NCBI GenBank assembly: GCA_003508835.1
Contig: PUFA01000003.1
Coordinates: 17,647,501-17,711,500 of the forward strand
Direction of reading: 5' to 3'
Length of the DNA stretch: 64,000 nucleotides
Origin: Eonycteris spelaea
Lineage: Eukaryota; Chordata; Mammalia; Chiroptera; Pteropodidae
The notes under the pieces are model-generated. The model was not told the origin of the DNA. It ran no database searches and saw only the letters and a program-made list of their open reading frames with translations. A program made the position numbers and the translations under genes. This document shows, piece by piece, positions 44,396 through 56,519 of the stretch. Each line of letters starts with the position of its first letter. The first letter of the stretch is position 1.

Positions 44396-44751
44396 TTTAC
44401 CACCCTAAACCCCCATGGCCATTGAGTGGGAAACCAGGACTTTAGGACCAGGCCTACCCATGGGATAAAGGAGCAGGAAGAAGCCCATGAGTGCCCCCAG
44501 CTTCCTGGTGGGCCCAGGGGACCCAGGTCACCTTGGTCAAAGTTTGTCATGGGTGTTGTCCCTGGCCTCACCGACTGTCTCAAGAGAAGCCAGCTGGACC
44601 TCCTCCTGGGGCAATTCAGTTCTGTAGTTCTGTTCTCTTCAGGACAACTCATGAAGTTCAGTCTTCTCAGTGGCTCAGAGGATCATGAGGCGTTTCCTGT
44701 GTACCAAAGTGTGGCTGTGAATAAAGAAGCGGGTGACCTGTACTCAGAGTC

Positions 44752-44882
44752 CAGCATGATGGCTGGGATTATACTCTGCAGTGAGAACCTCTGGGTTCAA
44801 ACCCCACTCTGCCGTTCACTAGCTATGTGACCTTAAGCAAGTCGCTTACCCGCTTTGAACCTCAGTGTTCTCATGTTTGTTT
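44752..44882 (+). repeat. MIR with an intact B box
   Basis: 'gagaacctctgggttcaaac' includes a perfect Pol III B-box word GGTTCAAACCC at 44794-44804. 'agctatgtgaccttaagcaa' and 'gaacctcagtgttctcatg' complete the core. One of the best-preserved MIRs here. Confidence 0.85.
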
Positions 44883-44889
44883 ATTCATA

Positions 44890-45945
44890 TCCATTCAACC
44901 AACAGCTGTTTATTGAATACTGACTCCACAATGAGCTGATGAGCTGGACTTGGCGGCATATCATTTCTGAGTGCTGGCTACAGAGTCCTGGATGGGTCAC
45001 GTCAGGAGGTATCCTGAGGACCGTGAGGAGTTCCTTTAGGGTAGAACAAAGGGACTGGTGTCTACACAGCAGTGCACCACCAGGGCAGTGCTGGTGAGCT
45101 GTGGGTTGGCTGGCAGGTCCTCAAAGGCTGGACTATCTGCCAGGCTTCAGCAATGTCAAGATCAGGGTCACTCTAGAACCCACTAGCTCTCGCATGGGGT
45201 CCTTCAGAGGGTGCTGATCAAGAGCTCTCTCTGGAGAGAGGTGGGTGGAGATTGGGGGAGCTAATTGTAGTGCTGACTCTGCCCCTCACTTGCTGTGCAT
45301 CCTTACTCAAGCCACTTCATTTCTTCCTACCTCAGTGCTAGGAGCTGTAAGCCTGCCACTGCCCCTCCTGGAAGCCCCTTGCACAGGACAGCCTGGAAAC
45401 AGTGCTCTGCAACATCAGGACATTGTTGTCACCTCCACCATCCCCTGTGTGGGTCACCGTAGGGTCACTTCCAGCTCACCCCACATTCTGACTTGTTTCG
45501 GTCCTGGAGGAGAGAGCCACTCTCTGTAGAACTAGCTCATTACCCTGGCAACAGGCAGGCATAGTCTCGGGAGAGCTGGCCTGAGGGGTTAGGGGTCTTC
45601 CTGTTAGGATGGTGGAGGGGAGTCAGGGCTAGGGAAAGAGGCTTCTCTTGCTCTGGTTCCAGGAATAAAAGGTTCTACTGCTTCTGGCTGGGCTGTTTTA
45701 TCCATACTTATCAAACCCTGTACATTTTGAGAGGGACAAAATCCATATGTCCCCTTTATTTTAACCACACTGCAGTGCTGTTATGTAAGAGCTGTGTGGT
45801 GTCCAGGAAGTCTCCTGGGGCATAGGGAAAATGAGGCTCCTCACCCCTGGACCCCTCCACTCTCCCTTCTTTACCCATAGCCTCCCAACTGCATTACCAG
45901 CCCCATGAAGGTGTGTGTGGGGGGGACTTCCTGCTCTGAAACAGG
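44890..45945. other. Intron, no gene seen
   Basis: An old-repeat start lies at 44875-44940. The rest is unassigned. Confidence 0.4.
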
Positions 45946-45948
45946 AAG

Positions 45949-45950
<2 letters not shown>

Positions 45951-45987
<37 letters not shown>
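45951..45987 (+). repeat. (GT)n microsatellite
   Basis: About 18 uninterrupted GT units. Confidence 0.95.
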
Positions 45988-45989
<2 letters not shown>

Positions 45990-46659
45990 AAGGAGGATGT
46001 GGATTTAAAAGGTAATGAGTGGACGGCAGGCCCCCTCAGCCTTCTCATTACACACACCAAGCCTCTTGCCCCACTCGCCCTGGCCCCTGCAAGGGTGTGA
46101 TCTCCAGGGTACCTCCAGGGCAGTGAGCTTGATACTGCGGCTCTTGGTATAGTGTGGCTAATGCTCGGCCTCTGGGGAATGGTAATGCCAGCAGAAGGCC
46201 AGGGCTAATCGCATGCACATTTCCACAGAGCGTCACGCAGGCTTTCTAAGGCTCCATTACCCTTTCATCCTAAAACCACCTGTGAGGGTGGCTGGTCAGC
46301 CAGGCAGATGAGGAGAGTGAGGCCCAGGGGGCTGAGGGACCAGGCTGGAGTGGCCCAGCCGAATGGTGGGCTCTGTCCATGCCTGCTGACTCGCTGGCAG
46401 CCCGCCAAGTCCTGTCGCCTGGTTGATGCGTCCCAGAGAGCAGACACGGTAGTGTCTCTTGCTGTTATGACCCAATTCAAAGTGATGTGGTGACAAGAGA
46501 GAGCACAGAGTCCAGGACACAGAGGCCTTAGCAGATCTCAAGCACCCCAGCAGAGGCTCCATGGGCTCCAGGACAGCCTGCCAGTCCCCCCAGAGCAGAC
46601 ACATGCGCAAATAACCCTCACGGGTCCTTCCCAGGACTGGACCCTTCCAGCATCCAAGG

Positions 46660-47035
46660 GACGGAGGCGTCGGCCGTTGCCGACGCCGTGCCCTGGGGAA
46701 GCGGGCTGCAGTGGCTCGGAGCCTGGGCCGGCTTGTGCGGCCTCAGCCCCCAGCCGCCAGCCCCGTGCCCTCGGGCGCTCCCGGCAGCTGCCCGCTTTCC
46801 CAGAAGCAGATGGACAGTTGCTCCCACAAAGGGGATGTGTGGCGCGCGTGCTGCGTTCCCATGGCAAACTCAGGCCCCTTATGTTTCTAATTACTCCTGG
46901 TGTTCTTTTCTTCCTGGTGTGAGCGCGGCCAGGGCCAGGCGGGGGCATTCCGTCTCCTACCTCCCCTCCCCTCCGCATGTCCCCGTGGGGCGCCCTTCTC
47001 ACAGTCAGCGACGCTGGGCCCAGGAAGCTCGTGCA
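46660..47035. promoter_or_regulatory. Intragenic CpG-dense patch, possible alternative promoter
   Basis: CpG is frequent ('ggaggcgtcggccgttgcc', 'gtgtggcgcgcgtgctgcg', 'gtgagcgcggccagg', 'cagcgacgctggg') in an intron where CpG is otherwise rare. That implies an unmethylated state in the germline. A 9-base perfect hairpin with a 4-base loop sits at 46666-46687. Open frames on both strands show no recognised protein. It may be an alternative promoter, an enhancer or the start of a non-coding RNA. Weaker than the main island. Confidence 0.45.
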
Positions 47036-47084
47036 GCAGCCAGAGGGCTTTTGTTTTCTTTCAAAATGGTTCTGTTTTAATAGA

Positions 47085-47430
47085 TTCATTCATTAATTTT
47101 TGTTGTGGTAAAATATGCATTAAAAATTTACCATTTTAACCATTTTAAGCGCGCCGTTTGGGTAACTCAGGTACATTCACACTGCTGTGCCACCATCGCC
47201 ACCACCCATCTCCAGAACCTTTTCATCGTCCCCAACTGAAACACCCCGTTCCCCTGGCCCAGCCCCTGGCCACCTCTCTTCTTTCTGTCTCTCTGAGTTT
47301 GCCTGCTCCAGGAGCCTCACGCAAGTGGAATCATACAACAGGTGTTCTTTCACGTCTGGCTTGTTTCACTTAGAATATTGTTTTCAAGGTTTGTCCATGT
47401 CGTATCATGGGTCAGAATTTCCTTCCCCAG
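47085..47430 (-). mobile_element. Antisense L1 relic
   Basis: 'ttgtggtaaaatatgcatta', 'gctgtgccaccatcgccacc', 'cccctggccacctctcttct', 'caagtggaatcatacaacag' and 'cttgtttcacttagaatatt' are reverse-strand L1M 3' words in order. Confidence 0.85.
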
Positions 47431-47434
47431 CCTG

Positions 47435-48380
47435 GTAGATGTATGCCTTCTTTTGCTCTATTCTTTAGTTTTTAAACTTAAGGGGAAAGTGATGAAATTC
47501 TCTCTCAGTTTTTTTTTCCTTCCCTGAACAAAATTTTATCTGGAGCCTCAGTATAGATAAGGCACACAAGAGCAGAGGTGCTCTGGCTGAGCTGGGGGAA
47601 AACTGGGGACCCCATACCCTGACTTCGGCATCCCTGGAGACCCTGGGCACAGAGCTGGCCAGGCCCCAGAGAAGGGGGCTGACTTGATTGACGGTGGGTC
47701 CACCTGTTGGCATTGAGGGGCCTGGCCTCCTCCATGGCTGCACTTCTGTCCTCCCTCCTCTGCTTTCCTCCTAAATGTCCTCGTCATGTCTCTGGACCTC
47801 AGCCAGGACCCACAGAGAAAGCTAAAAATGTCCTTTACCTGGGGGATTTGGAGTTTCTTCTTGCAAACCTCCCCCAGGCTGGGTTTGTCTGAGTCTCTTC
47901 CAGGACCTGGCAGGAGCCTCCCCTCCCCTCCGATCCCCACTCACCCTTTCTCCTCCATGATCTCCCTGCCCTCAGAGCCTTCTGACTCCTTCCAGACTGC
48001 CCTGGCCTTGTTCTGTTCTGCTCCCACTGGCTTCATCTGCATATCGGCTCTGGACAGTTCCTTTCCCTTTCATCCATTTCCTTAGCGTCTCATGGGTACT
48101 AATTGCAGTATTAGTCTGCATGGATTTATGCACCTTGGGAGCTCTCGGTGCATCAGATGCCTCTTGGCTCCTGGCCGTTTTAGGTGAAGGTCCAGAGCAC
48201 ACAGAATTTCAGACCCATGGCAGGCAAGGTGGAGGTGACATTTTGGAGTGGGAGTAGCACATGGAGTAGAGTACTCTGGGGTTTCTGGTAAATCCATCAT
48301 GGGAACCACTGACTTACCTACATTGCCAGAGCCTGGGTCAACCCTAAGGGCCAGGGAAACAGCAAAACAGCTTAGATCTT
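47435..48380. other. Intron, no gene seen
   Basis: Unique or unassigned. Nested antisense frames at 47465-47940 have no recognised product. Confidence 0.4.
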
Positions 48381-48384
48381 GCCC

Positions 48385-48560
48385 TCCGTGAAGTTTGGGG
48401 CAAGTTACTTTATCTCCTTTCACTTGTTTTCTTATCTGGAAAATGGGCTGATAACATCTCCTCGCACAGGATTAAATGAGATAGAGCATGCAGAGTGCTT
48501 AGAACAGGCAGCACCATCACTCACAGCGAGCAGTGGCCACTCTGAGTATTATCCTCATCT
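48385..48560 (+). repeat. MIR
   Basis: 'ggcaagttactttatctcct', 'ttcttatctggaaaatggg', 'aggattaaatgagatagag' and 'gagtgcttagaacaggcag' give the MIR core and 3' part. Confidence 0.8.
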
Positions 48561-48569
48561 GTGGCTGAG

Positions 48570-49430
48570 GGGCCAACAGGCTCCTCTCTACACCAACTGT
48601 TAAGTCCCTGGGTTTTAAGCAGCAAAGCTGTTATCTCTCCTTCCTGTCTACTTGAAGTCCTTTCTAAAATCAACATACGACAGGGAGGAAATGACATCAG
48701 TTGGCTAGCTCCTCTGTGTGGAGAATCTCTGTGTTAAGTGTTAGTGTGCTCATTTTCCAGACAAGGAAAATGAGGTTCGGGGTGCTTAAGGAGCATGCCC
48801 AGGACAACATGGCCAGGACGTCCGGTCTCGTCCTGCCCCATGGTGAACTTTGCTCCTGGTGAGTAAAGAGGAGGAGCCGAGGCATGAAGGGAACAGGAGA
48901 TGCAGTCCCTGGGGAGATATTTTTGCTGGAGTCTATCGAAGCCTCCAGCGTGGGCCCCAGGCCACCTTTGCACTGGAATATTGGACCAGAATTTGTGAGA
49001 TGTTGCAAAATTATGGCCTGCAACTTGGGAACGGATTTCTTTGGGGGGGGGCCTCAATTCAGTTCACTGAAGTTAGTTTAGTTAAGCGGCTTTCAGGTGC
49101 AGGGACTGGGAGAGACTCAGAGATGCAAAACCCAGCCCCTGCCCCCTAGGGAGCATCCAGGTACCAGGAAGAGATGGCGACACAGTGCACACGCACTAAG
49201 AGAAGTACATGTATGACCACTGCATCTGAGCTCCCAGTTGGCAATGGGTTATTTCAGACTGTGCATATATTATTATGAAAGATCTAAAAAAGGTGTAAAA
49301 TTATCCCATTTAATTGTATCTTAGTAAATAGCCCCGAATGAAGAGAATAATGCTTCAGAAAACTGAGAAGAGAAATTCGAGACTTATGGTTCATGTCATC
49401 CCTCCTTTCCTCCTTCCGTCCTTCTCCCTC
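48570..49430. other. Intron, no gene seen
   Basis: A MIR-like fragment near 48720-48810. Otherwise unassigned. Confidence 0.4.
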
Positions 49431-49434
49431 CCTC

Positions 49435-50240
49435 CCGACCTGTCAACAGGTATTTATTGGAACCCGCTATGTGCTAGACACACACTGAATAAGACGCTTT
49501 CAGTGAGGCGAGGGAGGCAGACAAATAAAAGGCAATATCGAACCAAAAACCGCTCTGAAAAAGAAGTCCATTTTTTTAAAAGAAAAACAGCATCAACATC
49601 GCTCCAAAATGACTGTGAGTGGTGGTGTCGCCAGACCCCAGAGGAGGGTATTTCACTCAGACCTGGGGCCGGGAGCAGCTGGAGGAAGGTTTCTGGGAAG
49701 AAGTGATGTGGGAGAGGTGACCAGAAGGACAGCAGTACTTCATCAGGCTGAGGTGGGGAACTCCAGAGAGGGTACGGAGTAGAGAGGAAACCGTGTTAAG
49801 GCGCCATGAACCTGACCTACGGCAGGTCAGGGAAGGGTGTAATTCATTTTGCTTGAGGGCAGAGGCACGGGGAGGAGACACAGGCTCCAGGGAATGGCTG
49901 GTGTTTGACTGGGGCATTGGGGGATGAGGAGGAGTTTGACAATCACAGGTTTCTGGTACTCACTCTGGGCAGGAGCGGTGTGAGCCAATAAATGCAGGTA
50001 TATTCAGGGTGTGGTGTTCCGGCCACCGTATCTAGCGCAAAGAGTACAAGAGGGTGGGGCGTGGCATGACCAGGCATCCAAGGGAAGACCCGGGGCAGGA
50101 CAGCTAGTGGGTGATGGAGGGCTGCATCCGGAAGGTGGTGCAGGAATGGAGAGGCAGGTTCCAGGGGGTTCAAGAGGGTGGTGGGTCTTAGCAGCCAATG
50201 AGTAGAAATAGTTGAGAGATGAGGCTGGTGGAAGCTGACC
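49435..50240 (+). repeat. Ancient interspersed repeat, same type as 26270-26700
   Basis: 'ggtatttattggaacccgc', 'tatgtgctagacacacactg' and 'gaggcagacaaataaaaggc' begin it. 'gatgtgggagaggtgaccag' and similar words continue the family into 50 kb. Confidence 0.4.
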
Positions 50241-50389
50241 CTAAGGTTTGCATTTTCGCTAACGGCTCTATGATCCTAATGCAGAATTCATTCATGCTCC
50301 AGGGGACCCCCAGCCATTCGTCAATTTATATTGGGGGAACCAACTCGAGGGCATGGTGTTCAAAAGTCAGATAAGGGTGGCAGCCTGCT

Positions 50390-50520
50390 TCTAGTCTGCA
50401 CAGTGATACACAACAGTTTCTCCTTTTACCCATACTCCGGATGAGAAAACTGAGGCTGAGGGGCTGCTGGAGGCCACCTAGGAGGTGGGGTCAGCCCCAG
50501 CGCTAGAAACCAGGCACCTG
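50390..50520 (+). repeat. MIR/L2-class fragment
   Basis: 'gatgagaaaactgaggctg' and 'ggaggccacctaggaggtgg' are the usual core. Confidence 0.55.
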
Positions 50521-50524
50521 GGGC

Positions 50525-52920
50525 ACATCACCTAGAACATTCATCCCTCCGAACATACTCTGTGGGAGGGCCAGGGTGGAAAGCAACGGGCTGTGCACCT
50601 CTGTCTCTGGAAATCACCACTGAGATTGGAGAGGCTTCAGGAAGTTTGGCAGGGAGCTCTGAGGTGTCTTCAGTGGGGATGTCTAACCTCCCAGCCCTCT
50701 TCCCCTCCCTTTTTTCCCAGCATAGCTCAGATGGATAAGCAGACGAAACTAACCATATGTCAAATTGGAGGGGCCCCGGTGCCACCATGGGGCTCATTGG
50801 CTCCTAAATAGAGCTGGAGTCGGAGAGGGCAGAGGTGCGCCAAAGGGCAGCTGCCAGCTTCTGCTCCCAGATCCACAGGTGGTGGGGGTGGTGAGAGAAG
50901 GGAAAGCTTTGGGGCCTCACCATCCCCGCTGGGAACCCCCGTCCCTCCCCCCACCTCCCCCTTGAATTCTACCGCGTGATCAAAAAGATGGGAGCTGACA
51001 AGTCACTCAGTCAAGGAAAACCCTTACACTCTACTGGGCCACCTCGTCCAGAGGGTTTTGAGCTTGTGGACTCTACTTTTCCCACTTTGACAAACGCAAA
51101 ACACTCTCCTTTGAGTGTGACTTGATATTTAAGAGAACAAATCAATCTCATAGGGCAAAGGGCTGGTTTCTTTTTAGGGCTGATGCCTCACCCCTCCATT
51201 CTGAGAGATTCCTTGCCTCCCCGCCCCGCTCCACCCCCCCCCCCACCACCACACATCCATTTTACAGGTGCGGGAATAAGCCCAGAGATGCTGAGTGACC
51301 TGCTGAGGTCACACAGTGATTTGGCCTGTGAGTCTGGACAACAGCACTGGTCCTCATCTTTTTCTCGGACTCCTTGTCTTTTCACCAGGCTCCCCATAGC
51401 AAGGTTCTTCCTGAGACCACCTTTCGAGTTCTTCTCTCTGCCCAGGGCCCTCCCTGCTGACTGCAAGGTATGGCTCTCAGAGGTGGCCACGGGGTAGCCA
51501 GCTGCCCTGAGGAGCTAAGGAGATTTCTGGACCTAAGGATGTGATCTCAGGAGCACAGGCAGGAAGAGCGTGATGCAGAAGGTGTGTTTCAGTGTCCCGT
51601 CAAGAGGTCTTGCCCTGTGAGTACTTGCTGTTGCACCTCTAACTGTCGGAGGGGTCATCCTGCCCCCGCGGTCCTGGCCCACTGGGAAGTTCCTGCCCCA
51701 GCTCTGCTTGCTGACCTCATTTCAAATGGAGCTGGAATGTGAGAGAAGAAAAGATGAAGGTGCAAAGGCAAAGGCCATCCCCTACCCTGAAACACACCCC
51801 GACCTTTGGTCTCACATTCTCTCCATCAATGACCCGTGCTGTTGGGTTAAACCGTTTGCGTGCTCGAGCATCCTAAAAGCAGCTGACTCCTCCTTCCACC
51901 CACAAGAGGCAGGTGGAAGAGCCTTGACCTCTGCCTCCCTCTCCACCCTGTACCCCTGGACTCCAGTTTGCTCCTCTGTAGAACAGAACAGTGGGGTTGG
52001 AGGGTCTTTCCACTGCCTCTCAGCGTGGCCATCTCTGGCTTGGTGACTCCCAAGGAAAGGAGGAGGGAAAGGCCACCGATGGGAAATATGGAAACCCCAA
52101 AGGAAACCCGAGTCATCACAGGCATGCCTTTGGGAGGGGACACAGTCTTATGAGGCCATTCTGGCACTACCTGGGGTGGAGGGCCGGAGGTGGGCTTTGG
52201 CGGAGGGTGTCCAGAGGGCTGCCTTCCCTTCTCCCCCATTGGCTTGGGGAGGGCTGTGCAGGGGCATCGCTGGTCTGAAGGAGGCCCAAGGACCTTGTTT
52301 CAGGTTTCACGGAGAAGGGAGTAACATTAAGAAACACGTGGGCAGCCGAGCCATCAGGACCAACAGATGTGGGAATAGTAATGGTGGCGCTTTTGTGGCC
52401 CATGGGCCCCGGGGCTGTTCTCTGCGCTTCACCTATGTGAACTCTGGCCCAGGGCCTGTCTCTCCGGAGGTCTCGAGCTTCTGAGCCTGATGCCTCGGGT
52501 GACACTGTGCTTGCTGCTGGGTGCTGGCGACTCTCAGGTGCGGTGACTTCTGAGGCCCCCAGCTTCCAGTCTCTGGGATCTTGTAGCTCTGAACCCAGCC
52601 CGCACGCCCTGGGCTGGGTGCTTGTGAATGGCCCCACCGGACGGACACCTGGAAAGAGAAGTGGGAAGGCGAGGGCTGCCCTCCTGGGTCGGATCCCATC
52701 ACATTCTCCTAAGCCTCCCAAAGTCTCAGGAGAACCCCAGAACCGGGCCCATGGAGAAGGAAGGGAAGGGACACAGGGAGACCCACACACAATGCAACCC
52801 CAGGCTGGCTTGTATTTCTAACTCTCAGTAACGCACCAGTCACAGAGAATATCTGTGACTCTTGGGTTCCTCTGGCTGCATGCGGGTGTGTGGGCGGGAG
52901 AGTGTGGCACAGCCTCGAGC
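50525..52920. other. Intron, GC-rich, no gene seen
   Basis: A poly-C/CCA tract at 51228-51252 and a MIR-class fragment at 51250-51345 are present. Long frames on both strands (for example 52167-52790 minus, 207 codons) are compositional and unrecognised. Confidence 0.4.
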
Positions 52921-52924
52921 TTGA

Positions 52925-52995
52925 CACTTCCCTGGGTCTCAGTCTCCCCCTCTGTAAAATGAGACACTGTTAACACTCTGCTCTACCCAGGGAAT
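52925..52995 (+). repeat. MIR core fragment
   Basis: 'tgggtctcagtctccccctc' followed by 'tgtaaaatgagacactg'. Confidence 0.65.
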
Positions 52996-52999
52996 GAGG

Positions 53000-53935
53000 G
53001 AGGGGGAGCAAAGCTGTTCTGAAGTGAGGTGGGACAGCTGTTCCTGCCAGCCTGGCTTGGAGACCAGGTCAGGCATGTCCTCTGTCATCTGCACCGACTC
53101 CAGGTTCCATCCAGACTTGTTTCTAAGGAAGCCAGGCTTTCTGGGTCAGGCCGCGAGGGGCAGGTCCAGCCCCAGGAAACAGTGCCTGGGCCCAGACAGT
53201 GCTGTGCTTCTCAGCAACACTCCCCCTTCCTGGGCCTAAGTCCCTGCAGCCACTGTGCAGGCTGCCCCAAGTCCGGAGGCCCAGAGCTCTCAGCTGCATC
53301 AATGTTAAGCCCCTTTTAGAGTCCTCCCATTTCCAGAGAAACCTCTTGCAGGCAAAAACATTCTTTAAGATTCTCAGGAACAAAACACCAGCGGTGGGAT
53401 TTCAGGAACCGCCGGTGAGGAGGTGTTTTGGAGATGCACTTCTCCCTGGCTCTCTGGCCTGGGGCTCAGCTCAGTCATCTGCAGGGCCTGCCCTTCCCTC
53501 TGGCCTCACAGGCAAGGTGCTCCTTAAGGACCCTGCAGCTGAGCATCCAGAGGCCTGGGATACAGATCTGTGGCCCATGCAGACTCTCCTTTGCACTGTC
53601 TCTGTCTGTGGATCTGAACAGCTTTGGGAAGTTTGATTTTTAAATGAGAGGCTGGAAAGGTCTCAAACACAGCACATTTGGGCAGCTGAGCAGCTGGGTC
53701 CCTGGTGGCACAGATCTCTCCTGGACCACTATTTCCCTTCCTCCTGAGAAGGCAGGCCCCATGGCGGTAGGGATCCCTAAGAGGCACAGCTGGGGAGAAT
53801 TGGGGGCATTGCAGGGGCCCACCCTGGACTGATGCAGTCAGGGCCCCACCTGCAGGCTGTCTGGCTTCTGATGGACTTCAGAGCTCAGAGCCCTGGGCTG
53901 GGGCTGGGTTTCTGCAAACCTGCGGCTTTCAGAGA
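53000..53935. other. Intron, no gene seen
   Basis: No recognisable element. Confidence 0.4.
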
Positions 53936-53939
53936 TGAG

Positions 53940-53956
53940 TTTTTTTTTTTTTTTTT
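53940..53956 (+). repeat. Poly-T run
   Basis: Seventeen T in a row; no retroposon head adjoins. Confidence 0.9.
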
Positions 53957-54592
53957 GAAGAATCCCTTCTCTTGTATGCATTCATCTAGTGTCAGTCTCT
54001 TATTTTCCCATTGTTTATTTTACCTACCACTGAAGGCAAAATCCTGCCCACCCCATGAATCCAGGCAGGCTCTGTTGACACTTGCATATCTTAAGTTTCT
54101 AGCTTTCCTCTATGTACAGGGAAAAAGGCTCTGGAGTTTCAGTGCTGGCCTGAGGCTTCCTCCTGGTGAGGAGGCAGAGCCTGAGGTGTCTCAGTCTCCC
54201 GGTCCCCTGATCTGGAACCTCATCCACACCACAGCCTGCCAGGCAGGCTTGGCCAGGTCGTGGTACCCACCTCGTGCCCTCCTTCCTCTCAGGGCTCTAG
54301 GCCAGGGTCAGGCTGAGGGCCCAGTGCAGGCCAGGATGGGAGATAGATGGATGAGATAGACCTGGGCCAGACAGTGACTGACCAAGAGGAAGACACAGTC
54401 AGGTCCCATCCAGCTACAGAAGGGGGCCGGTACAGGGGGCTGAAGACAGAGGATCAGTCTAAGACAGTGTCACATTTTCAAAATATTAAAAACATAATTC
54501 TCCTACAAATATATAGTGGGCATGAATCAAAGGTTTAAGTAATTAATGAGGGAACCAGCAGGATGATAATTCAAAAGAGGGATTAAAATATT

Positions 54593-54618
54593 ACACACAC
54601 ACACACACACACACACAT
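54593..54618 (+). repeat. (CA)n microsatellite
   Basis: About 13 CA units. It is the only long one in the window with CA on the plus strand. Confidence 0.95.
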
Positions 54619-54619
54619 T

Positions 54620-56125
54620 AATGGAGTAAAAAGAATGCTGAAATAAGATTGCTAGATCAGATTCAATGCTAGTTAACGACCAGAGGGCAATAAAATTATA
54701 CTCTTTGATGTTATTTTCTCTACTGGACAAAAATAATTTGCACCTCATCAGTTTTCTAATGATAACGTATAGCTTTACAGAGATTAGACTCTACCAAATA
54801 GTAAGTAGTAAGTTAAACAGAGCTATATCACCCTAGAAAGCCAGATGGTTCTTAGCCAGAACTGTCAGACAGTGTTCTAGTATGACTTTGAAAGGATACA
54901 GTCTTCTTTTTGTCTTATTTCAAAGTTTTGGATATTTTTTCTTAGCAGCAGGCAGAGCAGTCAAGAGGTGAAACTGAGGGATTCCAGCCAGAAAGAGCCC
55001 AAGACCAAGATGGCATGGTAGGGTTTTCCCAGTCCAAGGCCACTGTCCCTCTTTGCTGACCTGGCCCCTGCCTCCTATTTGGCCAACGCCTCTCCCTGTC
55101 TCGAGCTCTACTCTGATTATTAGAACAACCTGGACACTTTATGATGAGCATGAGTCTAAGAGGGCTAGGGGTGCCCAAGACCTCATCTGGGGCTCCCTGT
55201 AGGCTCCCTGTCTCCTCAAGAACCTGCAGACTGATGTGCGTGTGCATGTGTGTGTAGGATTCCACTTCTTTTTCATCACAGGGACTCTCTCTTTCAGGGA
55301 TGTGCCCAGAGCTGGGGCTACAGAGCCTTTTCTTTCTTGAAACACATCTGGCTCCCACTTTTAATCCTCTCCCAAATCCATTGCTCTTTCCTTGACTTTT
55401 TCCCATGGACATAAACCGCGTCCCCTTCTCTGCCCACATCCCTGTGCCCCACCCACCACACAGGCACACATGTAACGCCTCCCACATACGCCTCCCACAT
55501 ACCTTCTCACTCAGATGCTCCATGAAGCAACACAGGCTCCCCATAGAAAGAGGAACATTCTTAGTTTCCACTTCTTCACACTTGGGACCAAGGCTAGTCC
55601 AATCTGCACCTTTGCGCGAATTAGAAAATGGGCCTCCTTCCCTGGTGAAGCACACAGACGCCTCCTTCAGCCCTACTCATCCCCCTGCAGGACACGTTTG
55701 CGCCTGGCTTGGACAGCACATAGACAGATAGGGACCCCATTCTCTCCGCCTTGGAGATTTTGAGAGTGGTCGCCAGGGCTCCCTTCAACCTCTTGGTTGG
55801 CAACCTTTTGTAGTCCCAATGTGAGGTAGTCTAACCAATCTATGTTCTTCAAGGTCCTGCTCACCATGCTGGTGCCAGATCTTGTCTCTTGGGTTAGAGA
55901 CTATGGTTGCCTGGACAATGTGATGTCAGGGGCCAGGAGAAGCCCATCCTACTCCAGCAATTATAGGGCTGCCTCCTGATCCTAAATCAAACTACATGGA
56001 AATAAGAGTTATTCAAAAAATGTATGGTTTCTGGGGACAGGAAGGTGGTGGTGGTACATTTTCACAATTGGGGGTAAATGGCTAATGACAGATTCTCTTG
56101 TCTGGAGGCCCTGGGCACGAGGAAG
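54620..56125. other. Intron, no gene confirmed; long antisense frame
   Basis: A 237-codon minus-strand frame at 54942-55655 is the longest outside the promoter island. It has no recognised domain and uneven, low-complexity composition, so I do not call it a gene. Confidence 0.4.
55475..55500 (+). repeat. 13-base perfect tandem duplication
   Basis: 'acgcctcccacat' twice without a break. Confidence 0.9.
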
Positions 56126-56126
56126 A

Positions 56127-56128
<2 letters not shown>

Positions 56129-56168
<40 letters not shown>
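56129..56168 (+). repeat. (GT)n microsatellite
   Basis: About 20 GT units, ending 'atgcacacac'. Confidence 0.95.
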
Positions 56169-56171
<3 letters not shown>

Positions 56172-56519
56172 CACACACGAGTGCAGTGAGGGATTCTAAA
56201 GAAGAAGGTGATGCACAAGGATGTTGAGCCCGACACTAGAGCTTTCCATGTTGGCTTGCTGACCCTAGCGGACAGAGAACTGCCTCTGGAGTCTCTAAAT
56301 CACCCAGATTCTGCTGCTTCCTGCTAACGGATGAAGGAGGAACAAGCCTTGTTTTAAAAATGCACAGAGAGAAATCTAAATGCAAGCCCCACAACCCCTG
56401 ATCTGAAGGTGTCAGCTCTCACCCTCAGGAGTGTGAGCTGAGCTCCCACCTCCTCCTCCCAGAGCTTTTGTGCTACCCACCCCCCCCTTCCTCATCCACT
56501 TCTGTAGTTTTGGCAAGGC

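Noticed and set aside
45061..45090. CTCF site ('ccaccagggcagtgctgg')
   Set aside because: It departs from the CTCF core at several key positions; too weak to call by eye.
52167..52790. 207-codon minus-strand frame
   Set aside because: Pro/Ser/Gly-rich, overlapped by equally long frames on the other strand, no recognised homology.
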